From Pseudopedobacter sp035496935 (lineage in GTDB: Bacteria > Bacteroidota > Bacteroidia > Sphingobacteriales > Sphingobacteriaceae), in contig DATJED010000020.1 of NCBI GenBank assembly GCA_035496935.1, positions 85,139-149,138 on the forward strand: 64,000 nucleotides of DNA. The letters are read 5' to 3'. The notes under the pieces are model-generated. The model saw nothing but the letters and a program-made list of their open reading frames with translations, did not search any database and was not told the DNA's origin. Shown here one piece after another: positions 35,179 to 43,508 of the stretch (the first letter of the stretch is position 1; every line of letters starts with the position of its first letter). The position numbers and the translations under genes were made by a program.

Positions 35179-36858
35179 TTATAAATTCATTTTTTTTAAT
35201 TCTGATACCGCATGATCCACTGCCCTAGCCGTAAACGCCATGTAAGTTAGCGACGGATTTACGCAATTGGCAGAGGTCATAAAAGAACCATCTGTTACAT
35301 ATACATTTTTAGCGTCCCAGACTTGGTTGTGTTTGTTCAAAACAGATGTTTTAGGGTCTCGACCCATTCTTGCTGTTCCCATTTCATGAATGCCCTGCCC
35401 AAAGCCGTAGCCGTTATCATTGCCCCTCACATTCTTAATTCCGGCTTTCTCCAACATCTCCTTGGCATCGTTCATCATGTCTTTCCGCATGCTAATTTCG
35501 TTGGCTTTAATCTCCGCATCTAAAGCTAAAACCGGCAAACCCCACTTGTCTTTTACTGTTTTGTCTAAGAAAGCCCTATTTTCATGATAAGGTAATATTT
35601 CGCCGAAAGCTGTCATCCCAATAGTCCACTTTCCCGGTTCAGACAAGGCTTCTTTAAGCTCGACACCAATACCTAGTTCTGCAACGTCCCTTCCCCAGCC
35701 TTGCCGACTTGCACCGCCCTGGTAGCCAAAGCCTCTGATATAATCACGTTTTTCGCCGTTCATATTCCTAAATCTCGGGATATAGATGCCGTTTGGTCTT
35801 CTGCCAAAATAGTATTTATCCTCGTACCCTTCCGCATCGCCAGAAGCACCTGTCCTAAAATGATGGTCCATTAAGTTATGCCCTAACTCGCCACTGCTGC
35901 TTCCTAAACCGCCTTCCCAAACATCCGTTGCCGAGTTCATTAAAACCCAAGCCGAGTTTAAGGTAGAAGCACAAAGGAAAATTACTTTGGCTTTGTATTC
36001 AATAGTTTCATTGGTTTGCGCATCCAGAACTTCTACGCCAGTAGCTTTTTGCGCATCTTTATCATATAAAATTCTGGTGACAATAGAAAACGGCCTTAAA
36101 GTGAGGTTTCCGGTTGCCACCGCCGCAGGCAAAGTAGAAGATTGTGTGCTGAAATATCCACCAAACGGACAGCCCAAAGCACATTTGTTTCTGTATTGGC
36201 AATTGCTTCTGCCTGGCAAAGGGCCGGTAACATGAGCTACTCTGCCGATAATCATTTGTCGCTGGTTTTTATACTCGCTCTTAATACGGGCTGCCACATC
36301 TTTCTCCACACAGTTTAAATCCATTGGTGGCAAAAATTCGCCATCGGGCAAATGGCTGATGCCCTCCCTTGAACCACTAATTCCCGCAAACTTTTCTACA
36401 TGGCTGTACCAAGGCGCAATTTCATCATACCTTACCGGCCAGTCTACCGCGATACCGTCTTTAGCATTGGCCTCAAAATCCATATTGCTCCAACGGTAAC
36501 TTTGCCTTCCCCACAGTAAAGAACGCCCGCCCACATGGTAACCCCTAAACCAATCGAAACGCTTTACTTCTACATAAGGAGATTCTTTTTCGTTTACCCA
36601 AAATTCCAGGTTCTTTTCAGACAGTGGATAGTCTCTTCTGAGCACAGGATAATTATTGACCATCTCTTGGGTACGGCCGCCACGGTGCGGAAATTCCCAA
36701 GGGGCTTTGGTCGCATTTTTATAGTCTTTTATATGCTCGACATTTCGTCCGCGTTCTAACAATAACGTTTTTAAGCCTTTTTCTGTAAGTTCTTTAGCTG
36801 CCCATCCCCCAGATACTCCTGAACCTATTACGATGGCATCATAATCCTGTGCTGACAT
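35179..36858 (-). CDS. GMC family FAD-dependent sugar oxidoreductase
   Basis: 559 residues. The FAD-binding motif VIGSGVSGGWAAKEL is near 10-24, the GGRSLLWGRQSYRW segment near 111-124, and the C-terminal GMC block holds the catalytic histidine in GIHEMGTARMG near 487-497 and Asn in CVNPSLTYMAF near 533-543. It has no signal of its own, so export would depend on the Tat-bearing subunit. As first gene of the ten-gene operon it is the likely glucoside or sugar 3-dehydrogenase that starts the pathway. Confidence 0.9.
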   Translation of the reverse strand: MSAQDYDAIVIGSGVSGGWAAKELTEKGLKTLLLERGRNVEHIKDYKNATKAPWEFPHRGGRTQEMVNNYPVLRRDYPLSEKNLEFWVNEKESPYVEVKRFDWFRGYHVGGRSLLWGRQSYRWSNMDFEANAKDGIAVDWPVRYDEIAPWYSHVEKFAGISGSREGISHLPDGEFLPPMDLNCVEKDVAARIKSEYKNQRQMIIGRVAHVTGPLPGRSNCQYRNKCALGCPFGGYFSTQSSTLPAAVATGNLTLRPFSIVTRILYDKDAQKATGVEVLDAQTNETIEYKAKVIFLCASTLNSAWVLMNSATDVWEGGLGSSSGELGHNLMDHHFRTGASGDAEGYEDKYYFGRRPNGIYIPRFRNMNGEKRDYIRGFGYQGGASRQGWGRDVAELGIGVELKEALSEPGKWTIGMTAFGEILPYHENRAFLDKTVKDKWGLPVLALDAEIKANEISMRKDMMNDAKEMLEKAGIKNVRGNDNGYGFGQGIHEMGTARMGRDPKTSVLNKHNQVWDAKNVYVTDGSFMTSANCVNPSLTYMAFTARAVDHAVSELKKMNL

Positions 36859-37405
36859 TTTTTGAATTTAGTTTATAATTGGTGGGCATAAATTAGTATT
36901 AAATCGCTTTAGCACAAAATATTTGTTCAAAATTATTTTAATTTATCTCAAAAAGAAACCGTTAGTGCTACTGGGTGTCCCCCGCTGTCCATAGAACTCC
37001 TTTGGAGACGGGGGCTACAGGCTGAACAAACTTTAAAATTAGGCGCCAAAGCGGGAGCAAACAAGCATTCGGAAATTCATTGCCGAACTTTGCCGGATAT
37101 TTCCAGATTTTGTGACATTAGCCTAGATTTCTTCGAGACTGCTTCGAGACCGCTTCGAGAAAAAGGGGGTATTTCCCGAAGGATTCCCAAAGCGGTTTAG
37201 GAGGGATTTTATTTACCGGTTTGTTGTTGGATTGAGTTGGCGATGTGTGGAGATTTTGATGGAAAGGGAGTCTCTAGACGCTATAACTTAATGTCATTTC
37301 GATACATAATGCGATTTCTTATTGAGTAGGAGTTTGAAATTCCTATCTATTCGTTAGTCCAGAGAGACGTTGCATATAACTCTGAGGACAGGTGGGTAAA
37401 TAAAT
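36859..37405. other. Gene-free region between sugar operon and defence island
   Basis: About 550 bases without a convincing gene. It must hold the promoter of the sugar operon (minus strand, right of 36858), where TAATTTTG occurs about 70 bases upstream of the GMC gene without a well-spaced TTG. It also contains GC-rich patches (36970-37015) and three 11-bp repeats of CTTCGAGA at 37131-37163. This marks the left edge of the defence genes; no attachment site or tRNA was seen. Confidence 0.5.
37131..37163. repeat. Three 11-bp repeats of CTTCGAGA
   Basis: CTTCGAGA recurs at 37131, 37142 and 37153, exactly 11 bases apart (about one helical turn). Function unknown. Confidence 0.8.
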
Positions 37406-37903
37406 TTAAAACTGTTCCCCTAATAATCGAAACATTTCTATGGTATTCACACAAGCGATATTGAATGGTTGTGCGGCATCAGGAATTTTTATTTTCTTTT
37501 TCCCGTCAGGCTGGCTCACCTCATGAGTTACAATTTTGCATGTGTCTTTTAATGCACATGCAACAAGCCAAGCATCGGCTTCACTTGCTTCCAAAAATTC
37601 ATTTAAAGCGGTTGTTTTGTAGTGGTTCTTTTTTGAATTTGCCCAAGTGGTCACCCTTATGTATTCATTAATTACTTCATCGGTGTTTTTAAAGAATACT
37701 TTATCTAAATTTTCTTCACACCAGATGCTTAAATCATCTTTATTTAATAAGAGCTCATCCCTAACTTTATCTATAGACAAAATCACACCCTTGGTAGCTA
37801 GCTCTTTAATTTTCATCCAAAAGCCCGGAACTACATCTATGGGGTAATGCATCCTGTGCGCCTGAATAAAAAAATTGCTATCTACTAAAAAAGGCGCTGT
37901 CAT
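37406..37903 (-). CDS. DUF4411 family PIN-domain protein (probable toxin)
   Basis: 165 residues. The start FLVDSNFFIQAHRMHYPIDVVPGFW is the DUF4411 signature, with the first PIN-type Asp at 8. Other acidic residues are in SIDKVRDELL near 43-52 and EADAWLVACAL near 109-119. PIN domains are Mg-dependent ribonucleases. DUF4411 genes are commonly paired with an ImmA/IrrE-type gene, exactly as here (9-base spacing, partner upstream). It probably acts as the toxin or effector of a two-gene module; target RNA unknown. Confidence 0.85.
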   Translation of the reverse strand: MTAPFLVDSNFFIQAHRMHYPIDVVPGFWMKIKELATKGVILSIDKVRDELLLNKDDLSIWCEENLDKVFFKNTDEVINEYIRVTTWANSKKNHYKTTALNEFLEASEADAWLVACALKDTCKIVTHEVSQPDGKKKIKIPDAAQPFNIACVNTIEMFRLLGEQF

Positions 37904-37912
37904 TTTTCAATT

Positions 37913-39043
37913 TTAATAGAGATGCTGGGCAATGAATTTCTGATAGGTATCTCCTTTTAAACCAGTAATTTTATAAGCATCACGATATAAAAGTTTATTT
38001 TGCTTGACTGCCTGATTTACATAAGAAGCAAAACTCACACTAATACGCTTTCTCGCTGTAGCATAAAAGTCTCCTCCGCCACTCTGAGCTTCTTTTTTTA
38101 GACGAATCCCTTCCATATAATGATGATAGAACTGAAAAAAATCATTTCTATTCATTTTATGAAGGTCCAAGGCTCTTCTGGCAATGACAATAGGACTCAC
38201 CTTAAAATACCTCGCTAATTTTTGTATATCGGCCTTTTCATTCCATATATTTAAGAAAGAGTCTTGAGGAACAAGAAATTCGGCAGCTATTTGATCACAA
38301 AGTTTTTCCATAGGATCATTCGCAGGTAGCAAATTCTGGTTATTAAACCCAGCACTCTCCCCTAACCAAACATGAGCGAGCTCATGTACAATGGTAAACA
38401 ATTGTGCGGCTTTCGCATCTGCTGCATTCACAAACATAAAAGGTGCGGTATCGCTTACCAGTACAAATCCCCGGCATTCATCAACCGGTATAGGTCTGTG
38501 AGTGTTATTCTCCACAATGCCGTTAAAATTTATCACCACACCTATGGCTTCCACCTTTTTTGTGATAAAACTCAGCGTATCCTCAAAAGTCTGGAATTCA
38601 CTTGCCCAATCCTGATGAACGTCTAAAGTCTTTCTAATATCAGCCACAACATCTAGATAAGATGCCCCCTCCTTATATTTACCTACAAAAGGTAAAGCTT
38701 CAACTTCTTGCTCTTCTAAGTAATCCTCTAACCATTCTTGGCGCCTTTGTAAAATCAAAATGGTATCATAAACATTTAAACTTACCTCGCGGGTAGCTTG
38801 AGCACCTGTTCTGAAGAAAGGAAAAGAAATGCTTTCCTTAGGAGGTTCTTCTAAAAAAAGATAACCAAATGGGATATGTACATCGTGAGAGAACTTTTCC
38901 AATTGCTTAACCGTTGGTTGTTTAATTCGATCTATCCATAATTGCACATTAGGGTATTTTACCAAAAAATCCTGCAAAGTATGTCCTGCCCGGGAAATAG
39001 CCCAAGTTAACATATCAGGATTTATTGGAATGGTAGCGTTCAT
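37913..39043 (-). CDS. ImmA/IrrE-type metallopeptidase with N-terminal HTH-like region
   Basis: 376 residues. A weak N-terminal helix-turn-helix-like region (about 1-60) is followed by the ImmA/IrrE zinc-peptidase domain with HExxH in FTIVHELAHVWLG near 216-228 and a third ligand in EKLCDQIAAEFLVP near 248-261. The C-terminal ~90 residues are helical. First gene of the pair with DUF4411. In known arrangements it acts as the antitoxin or regulator, possibly by cleaving a repressor under stress. Which partner neutralises which is not shown by sequence. Confidence 0.85.
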   Translation of the reverse strand: MNATIPINPDMLTWAISRAGHTLQDFLVKYPNVQLWIDRIKQPTVKQLEKFSHDVHIPFGYLFLEEPPKESISFPFFRTGAQATREVSLNVYDTILILQRRQEWLEDYLEEQEVEALPFVGKYKEGASYLDVVADIRKTLDVHQDWASEFQTFEDTLSFITKKVEAIGVVINFNGIVENNTHRPIPVDECRGFVLVSDTAPFMFVNAADAKAAQLFTIVHELAHVWLGESAGFNNQNLLPANDPMEKLCDQIAAEFLVPQDSFLNIWNEKADIQKLARYFKVSPIVIARRALDLHKMNRNDFFQFYHHYMEGIRLKKEAQSGGGDFYATARKRISVSFASYVNQAVKQNKLLYRDAYKITGLKGDTYQKFIAQHLY

Positions 39044-39120
39044 GATGCAAAAATAAATATATTAATTAACTTGTCTCTTTAAATACACAGCATCTTTTTC
39101 TCCCGTTTTTATTAGCTTAA

Positions 39121-39471
39121 TTAAAGATTCCATGTGTCTACAATACTTTTTATTGAAGTTGGAGCAATTGTACCATTCAATCTTTTTCCGTTCTCAGCAA
39201 TATAAATTACATGTTTCCCTCTATTATTTTCTATATTAGATGGAAATTGATATAACCCAAAATCGAGTCTAATTCTTTTTGAAATTATCGGAAACTTCAT
39301 TAAAAATTCCTTTTCTTTTCCGTATTCCTTATAATGGGTGTTAAAAGACTTTATCCACGAAAGAATACTTACAAATTCATTATCTGTAAACTCTATTGAC
39401 GTTTCGTCATGCAAAATTATATCGGTAGGCAATCTCTTTTGAATTTCTTTAATTGCAGTTGATTTTTTCAT
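39121..39471 (-). CDS. Uncharacterised 116-residue protein in defence island
   Basis: I do not recognise a family. The product is soluble, with no signal or membrane helix, mixed alpha/beta by appearance, with an acidic N-terminal half (DETSIEFTDNEFVS) and a basic middle (KRIRLDFGLYQF). It lies 9 bases after the membrane protein gene that precedes it, so the two probably form an operon. Position inside a defence island hints at a defence or toxin/immunity role, but this is inference. Confidence 0.6.
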   Translation of the reverse strand: MKKSTAIKEIQKRLPTDIILHDETSIEFTDNEFVSILSWIKSFNTHYKEYGKEKEFLMKFPIISKRIRLDFGLYQFPSNIENNRGKHVIYIAENGKRLNGTIAPTSIKSIVDTWNL

Positions 39472-39480
39472 TACATAAAA

Positions 39481-40080
39481 TTAATTTGACACCTTTAATT
39501 CTAGCGCTTTTCTCTTAATTATTTTCCCCTTTCCAAGCTTCATGTAAAATTGCTTAGACAAATAAGATCTTTTTGTTTTTTCCCACTCTAGTTTTAAAAT
39601 ATACCTAGTTAACTGGGTTAGAGCATCAGAGTATGGTTTCATAAGTCTTATTAATCCAACATATTCAACAGGTGTCTTATTTTTAGGAATCTGATTAAAA
39701 AGATCCATATAATCTTCTAATATTTTTTCAAATTGCTGATGTAAATCCTCGAGGGGGTTTAAATTCAATATTATCAAGTTATATTTCAACTCAATATTTC
39801 TCAAAACGTCAACAGTACTTTCATTAATCCTATCGTATTGTGATTGAATGTCCTTATTTGTTGGATTTGATTTTCTTCTTTCATTGACCCCCATTGATAT
39901 ACCTTCTTTCATTTGAAGAATAGCACACTCGGCAGAAAAATCTGATACAAGGTGTTTTAAATTTTCAAGCCATCTAATTCTTGAATTCGTAATATTGTTA
40001 GACCTAATCTGAACTAATGCAAAACCTCCTGTAAGTAATGCTATCAATAAAGGTAACCATGTGATAAATTCCTTGTACAT
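39481..40080 (-). CDS. Uncharacterised membrane-anchored coiled-coil protein in defence island
   Basis: 199 residues. One N-terminal membrane helix (about 7-24, ITWLPLLIALLTGGFALVQ), then a basic RIRWLENLKHLVSDF segment and a long helical, probably coiled-coil cytoplasmic domain with a strongly basic end (KLGKGKIIKRKALELK). No recognised domain. The following small gene is 9 bases downstream. A single membrane helix with a cytoplasmic helical body is a shape common among abortive-infection effectors, but nothing here proves that role. Confidence 0.6.
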   Translation of the reverse strand: MYKEFITWLPLLIALLTGGFALVQIRSNNITNSRIRWLENLKHLVSDFSAECAILQMKEGISMGVNERRKSNPTNKDIQSQYDRINESTVDVLRNIELKYNLIILNLNPLEDLHQQFEKILEDYMDLFNQIPKNKTPVEYVGLIRLMKPYSDALTQLTRYILKLEWEKTKRSYLSKQFYMKLGKGKIIKRKALELKVSN

Positions 40081-40186
40081 TAAAAACTTATAGCTTTATA
40101 TTAAAGTTTCTCAATTCCTGTTCAATCAACCTATACTTATCCTTCAACACTTTTCTCTAATGTTTTAGAATAGCAGATTAGCAATT

Positions 40187-41380
40187 TTAAACTATTTGCA
40201 AGTCAAAGTGTGTATTCAATGCGGTTTGAGCATTGGATGACAACGTGGGCACTGAAATAAACAACCTGTCCTTTGCTCTACTTATGGCAACATAATTTAT
40301 TCGATGCTCTTCATTTATTAGTAAGTTCGGTTCAATTAAAAAATTGGTATCACTTTCCTCTTTGAGAACTAAAAGAACATTATCAAACTCATCACCTTTT
40401 GCTTTATGAATTGTTTTATGCAAACTCATATCTTCAGGTATGGAGACACAAAGAAATAAGTTTTTGAATGTATGATTTTCATAGAATGGTTTAATTGCAC
40501 CCGTAGAACTAAATTTTGCAAGGTCAGGTTTTAAATACTCTCTTATTAAAGAGGCGAATTCGATTAGAGAACCATTTTCATATTCTGGGAATTTATCAAG
40601 TAAAAAATTGACATATCTTAATGCTTTTCTTTTGCCATTAATTTTATCCGTTCTATAATTGAACAATTTTTCTAACTCCTTAATTGCATCTTTAAATTTA
40701 TTTTCTTTCCCATAGGCAGTTGCTTTGATACAGGAATAAATAAGATTGCTTCGTTTAAAATTGGAATCTATTTCTTTTAGCTTTTCTAATAATTTATCAT
40801 CAAGTCCAGAGCCATTCATTTCCACTTTCATTGCATTTGAAGTAATATTTTTTCTCGAAAGCGTATACACAATTTCATTGCTACATTTTAATTTCGCTTC
40901 TCTTAAAGCCAATGTCATATCTCCAATAAATATTGTTGGTTTTGAAATCGATATATTCCTGCTTTTTATTTGAGAGATATCTTTCCTGAGGTTGTTAAGA
41001 GTATCAATTATTTCATTACTACTCCTCCAATTTTCACTTAATATATATTCATTAATATTAGGTAAGGCAAAAGCTTGGAATTGAGCATAGTCTGCTCCCT
41101 GAAATTTATATATAGATTGTGCTACATCACCTATTACACCAATTTTACTTTCTAATAATCCTAGTTTTCTAAATATATCTACTTGAATAGGATTACTATC
41201 TTGAAATTCATCTATGAATATGTATGGAAATTTAGCATTCAATATGTTAAGTACAAACGGAAATTTTTTCACAATTTGAGAGCTAAAAAACAGAACATCA
41301 TCATGTGATAATTTTCCATTTTGCCAATACTGTTTTTTGTAACTAATTAAATCTGTTTCAAGAACGTTTAGACAATAATT
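40187..41380 (-). pseudogene. UvrD/Rep-like helicase, 5'-truncated
   Basis: The frame is open from an in-frame stop at 41381-41383 to 40187. Coding similarity runs back past the GTG at 41272 (residues HDDVLFFSSQIVKKFPFVLN read through), so 41272 is not the true start. Present are motif II FIDEFQDSNP, GDVAQSIYKFQGAD (motif III), SENWRSS (motif IV) and HKAKGDEFDNVLLVL with NYVAISRAKDRLFI (motifs V and VI). The N-terminal P-loop and motif Ia, some 100-200 residues, are missing and no sequence upstream supplies them. The break lies next to the restriction gene's promoter region. Without Walker A it cannot work as a helicase. The intact ancestor may have been part of a helicase-based defence system such as Gabija; this is inference. 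Confidence 0.8.
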
Positions 41381-41429
41381 TTATATAAAAATGTATACAT
41401 TAGGCCTTTGGCATACTTAAAGTAAAAAA

Positions 41430-42197
41430 ATGGCTAACAAATATCTCAATTACATTAGTGACGAGCATCTTTTAACATGTATAGCTAATTTGCACAGGTC
41501 TTACACAAAGGCAAAGGAAAACATTAGCAAAAAAACTTTTTATAAAAACAAAGTTGATGTAGTTAAATTGACATTTGACAGCAGGTTTAATAGTATTGAA
41601 GAAGAAGCGCTAATAGAAGCGGAAGTATTGCGACAAATAGACAAATCTATAAACAATTTCATAGGCACTTTTCATGAAGAAATATTAGGCGGTATTAGCG
41701 GTTACCATGTGGGTAAATTGAGTGGTTTTGACATTAAGGCCACCGATGACAGCCTCTTTGCAGATATAAAGAACAAACACAATACCATGAACAGCAGTTC
41801 GGCCGAGGCTTTGTTTCAAAAATTGGCCAACTATGCGGATAGATATAAAAAATCAACCTGCTATTGGGTACAGATATTGTCAACAGATAGTTTTGATAGT
41901 TTATGGGCAGGCATCATTAATGGTAAAGAATATAGCCACAGCAGGGTAAGAAAAATTACTGGTGATAAATTTTACGCCTTATTAAGCGGAGAAGAAGACG
42001 CTTTATTTAAATTATACAAAGTTTTACCTAAAGCCACGAATGATTATTTAAAGAGTTTAAAACCAGAGGCGGTGACAGAAGCAAAAAACTCGGCATTGCA
42101 TGAAATTAAAGAACATGCCGAAAAAGGGAAGCGTAGTATCTTGGATCAAATAACTTTTGAAAATTTTTTTTACTATAAAGGATTTGACTCCCTTTAA
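41430..42197 (+). CDS. Type II restriction endonuclease, Eco47II family
   Basis: 255 residues. The N-terminus MANKYLNYISDEHLL and the core with GTFHEEILGGISGY near 78-91, SGFDIKATDDSLFADIKNKHNTMNSSS near 97-123 (a PD-(D/E)xK-like Asp...Asp-x-Lys arrangement), and STCYWVQIL near 138-146 match the Eco47II family. Members cut GGNCC. The neighbouring C5-methyltransferase protects the same site. The genes converge and their stop codons overlap in a shared TTAA (42194-42197). The protein has no other domain. Confidence 0.82.
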   Translation: MANKYLNYISDEHLLTCIANLHRSYTKAKENISKKTFYKNKVDVVKLTFDSRFNSIEEEALIEAEVLRQIDKSINNFIGTFHEEILGGISGYHVGKLSGFDIKATDDSLFADIKNKHNTMNSSSAEALFQKLANYADRYKKSTCYWVQILSTDSFDSLWAGIINGKEYSHSRVRKITGDKFYALLSGEEDALFKLYKVLPKATNDYLKSLKPEAVTEAKNSALHEIKEHAEKGKRSILDQITFENFFYYKGFDSL

Positions 42198-43453
42198 GCA
42201 CCGATGAGTTCACGCTGTGGTACAACTACATTGACTTGGTTTAAAAAACTGACTATAGAAAAGCCAATGGCTTTAGCCAAATTGACGGGTACTGCGTTGC
42301 CAATTTGTTTGTACTGTGAGGAAACAGGGCCGACAAATTCCCAACCGTCTGGAAAGGTCTGAATTCGGGCATATTCCCTAACCGTAAACGGACGTGTTTC
42401 ATCCGGATGGCAACGCTCGGTTTGCTTTTGTGCTGGGCTACAGGTAAGGGTAAGTGAGGGTTCGTCCCAACTGATACGGCGAGCCATTCCTGTTTTTCCA
42501 CCACCCAAAAAAAAGCTTTTTTGCATATAGTTTTTTTGCATTTCTAAAGGAAGATCCCTCCAATAACCTCCTGGAGGCACTAAATCCAGCACTTCTTTTT
42601 TAGAGGCAGGATATTTTGTTCCTGGCGAAAGCGGCACATCGCAATCAAATAACTCACCTTTTTTAAGCGCAGCGCTTAAAGGGTATATTTTTTTGTTTGG
42701 TATTGGATATTCAAAATCTACCGCAATGTCTTTTCGAACTCCTACTAATATCAATCTTTCCCGCTTTTGGGGTACTTGATGATAAATGGCTTTAAGTACC
42801 TTAGGATCAATAACACGGTATCCGATTTCATCTAAAATAGCCATCATGGTTTTGAGGGTACGGCCACCATCGTGGTTTTGCAGACCCTTCACGTTCTCGC
42901 CAATGCATATTTTTGGTTGAGTTTCTTGTACAGTACGGGCAAATTCATAAAACAAAGTCCCCCGAGCATCTTGAAAACCGAACCTTTTACCGGCATAACT
43001 AAAGGCTTGACAAGGAAAGCCCCCCGTCACTACATCAACCTTGCCCTTATAGTCTTTAAAGGTGATGTTCCTGATATCTCCCTCAAGTACTTCCCAATTT
43101 GGGCGATTATAACGTAAGGTTGCAGCAGCATATCTGTCAATTTCATTAAGCGCAATGCATTTTAAACCGGCCTGCTCTAAACCAATTGCCAAGCCTCCGG
43201 CTCCTGCAAAAAGTTCTAATACGGTATATTCACTACTGGGCTGAATAGGTGTAATGGTGTTAAGGTTCTGTTCGTTCACTGCTTTAATTTCGTCGAAAAT
43301 ATCTAACTGGCTTCTTTTGTAATAACGGTAGTTGCTCATCGGCTCACGGAAAGCGGTAAGCTTTCCTTGGTTATCCCACCTGCGGATGGTTTCTTTGCTC
43401 TTGCCGAGCAAGATTGCTACTTCTTCTAAAGTTAGTGTGTCTTTTATAACCAT
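42194..43453 (-). CDS. DNA (cytosine-5) methyltransferase with N-terminal MerR-like HTH
   Basis: 419 residues from the ATG at 43453 (a TTG at 43462 is less likely). Residues 1-60 form a MerR/excisionase-type helix-turn-helix (TLTLEEVAILLGKSKETIRRWDNQGKL). The C5-methyltransferase follows: motif I LELFAGAGGLAIGLEQAG near 81-98, motif IV with catalytic Cys GGFPCQAFSYAGKR near 144-157, motif VI ENVKG, motif VIII QKRERLILVGVR, and motif X QIGNAVPVNLAKAIG. It is the protecting partner of the Eco47II-type nuclease. A 7-bp inverted repeat overlaps its start, and the fused HTH suggests it represses its own gene, as other HTH-fused C5 methyltransferases (for example M.SsoII, M.EcoRII) do. Confidence 0.92.
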   Translation of the reverse strand: MVIKDTLTLEEVAILLGKSKETIRRWDNQGKLTAFREPMSNYRYYKRSQLDIFDEIKAVNEQNLNTITPIQPSSEYTVLELFAGAGGLAIGLEQAGLKCIALNEIDRYAAATLRYNRPNWEVLEGDIRNITFKDYKGKVDVVTGGFPCQAFSYAGKRFGFQDARGTLFYEFARTVQETQPKICIGENVKGLQNHDGGRTLKTMMAILDEIGYRVIDPKVLKAIYHQVPQKRERLILVGVRKDIAVDFEYPIPNKKIYPLSAALKKGELFDCDVPLSPGTKYPASKKEVLDLVPPGGYWRDLPLEMQKNYMQKSFFLGGGKTGMARRISWDEPSLTLTCSPAQKQTERCHPDETRPFTVREYARIQTFPDGWEFVGPVSSQYKQIGNAVPVNLAKAIGFSIVSFLNQVNVVVPQRELIGA

Positions 43454-43477
43454 ATTATACAACCTTATACATGGTTA
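43447..43477 (-). promoter_or_regulatory. Probable operator at the methyltransferase start
   Basis: TAACCAT at 43447-43453 and ATGGTTA at 43471-43477 form a perfect 7-bp inverted repeat with a 17-base centre that holds two GTATAA direct repeats (minus strand). One half-site includes the ATG. It lies just downstream of a full consensus promoter, where a bound HTH protein would block transcription or translation. Candidate binding site for the methyltransferase's own HTH. Confidence 0.6.
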
Positions 43478-43508
43478 CAAATATATCAGCTTCAGTTTAA
43501 ATTACAAC
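43478..43508 (-). promoter_or_regulatory. Promoter of the methyltransferase gene
   Basis: On the minus strand TTG (43505-43507), a 19-base spacer and TATATTTG (43478-43485) match the Bacteroidota primary sigma consensus exactly. Transcription would start near 43472, inside the inverted repeat that covers the start codon. Confidence 0.7.

Noticed and set aside
37131..37163. CRISPR array
   Set aside because: Repeats are 8 bp with 3-bp spacers, far too short, and no cas genes occur in the window.
40187..41380. Intact Gabija GajB
   Set aside because: The P-loop end and the GajA partner are missing, and family-level matching cannot be done here; kept only as a possible ancestor.
37406..43462. 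Prophage or integrative element with attachment sites
   Set aside because: No integrase, tRNA target or flanking direct repeat was found; only defence-type genes are present.
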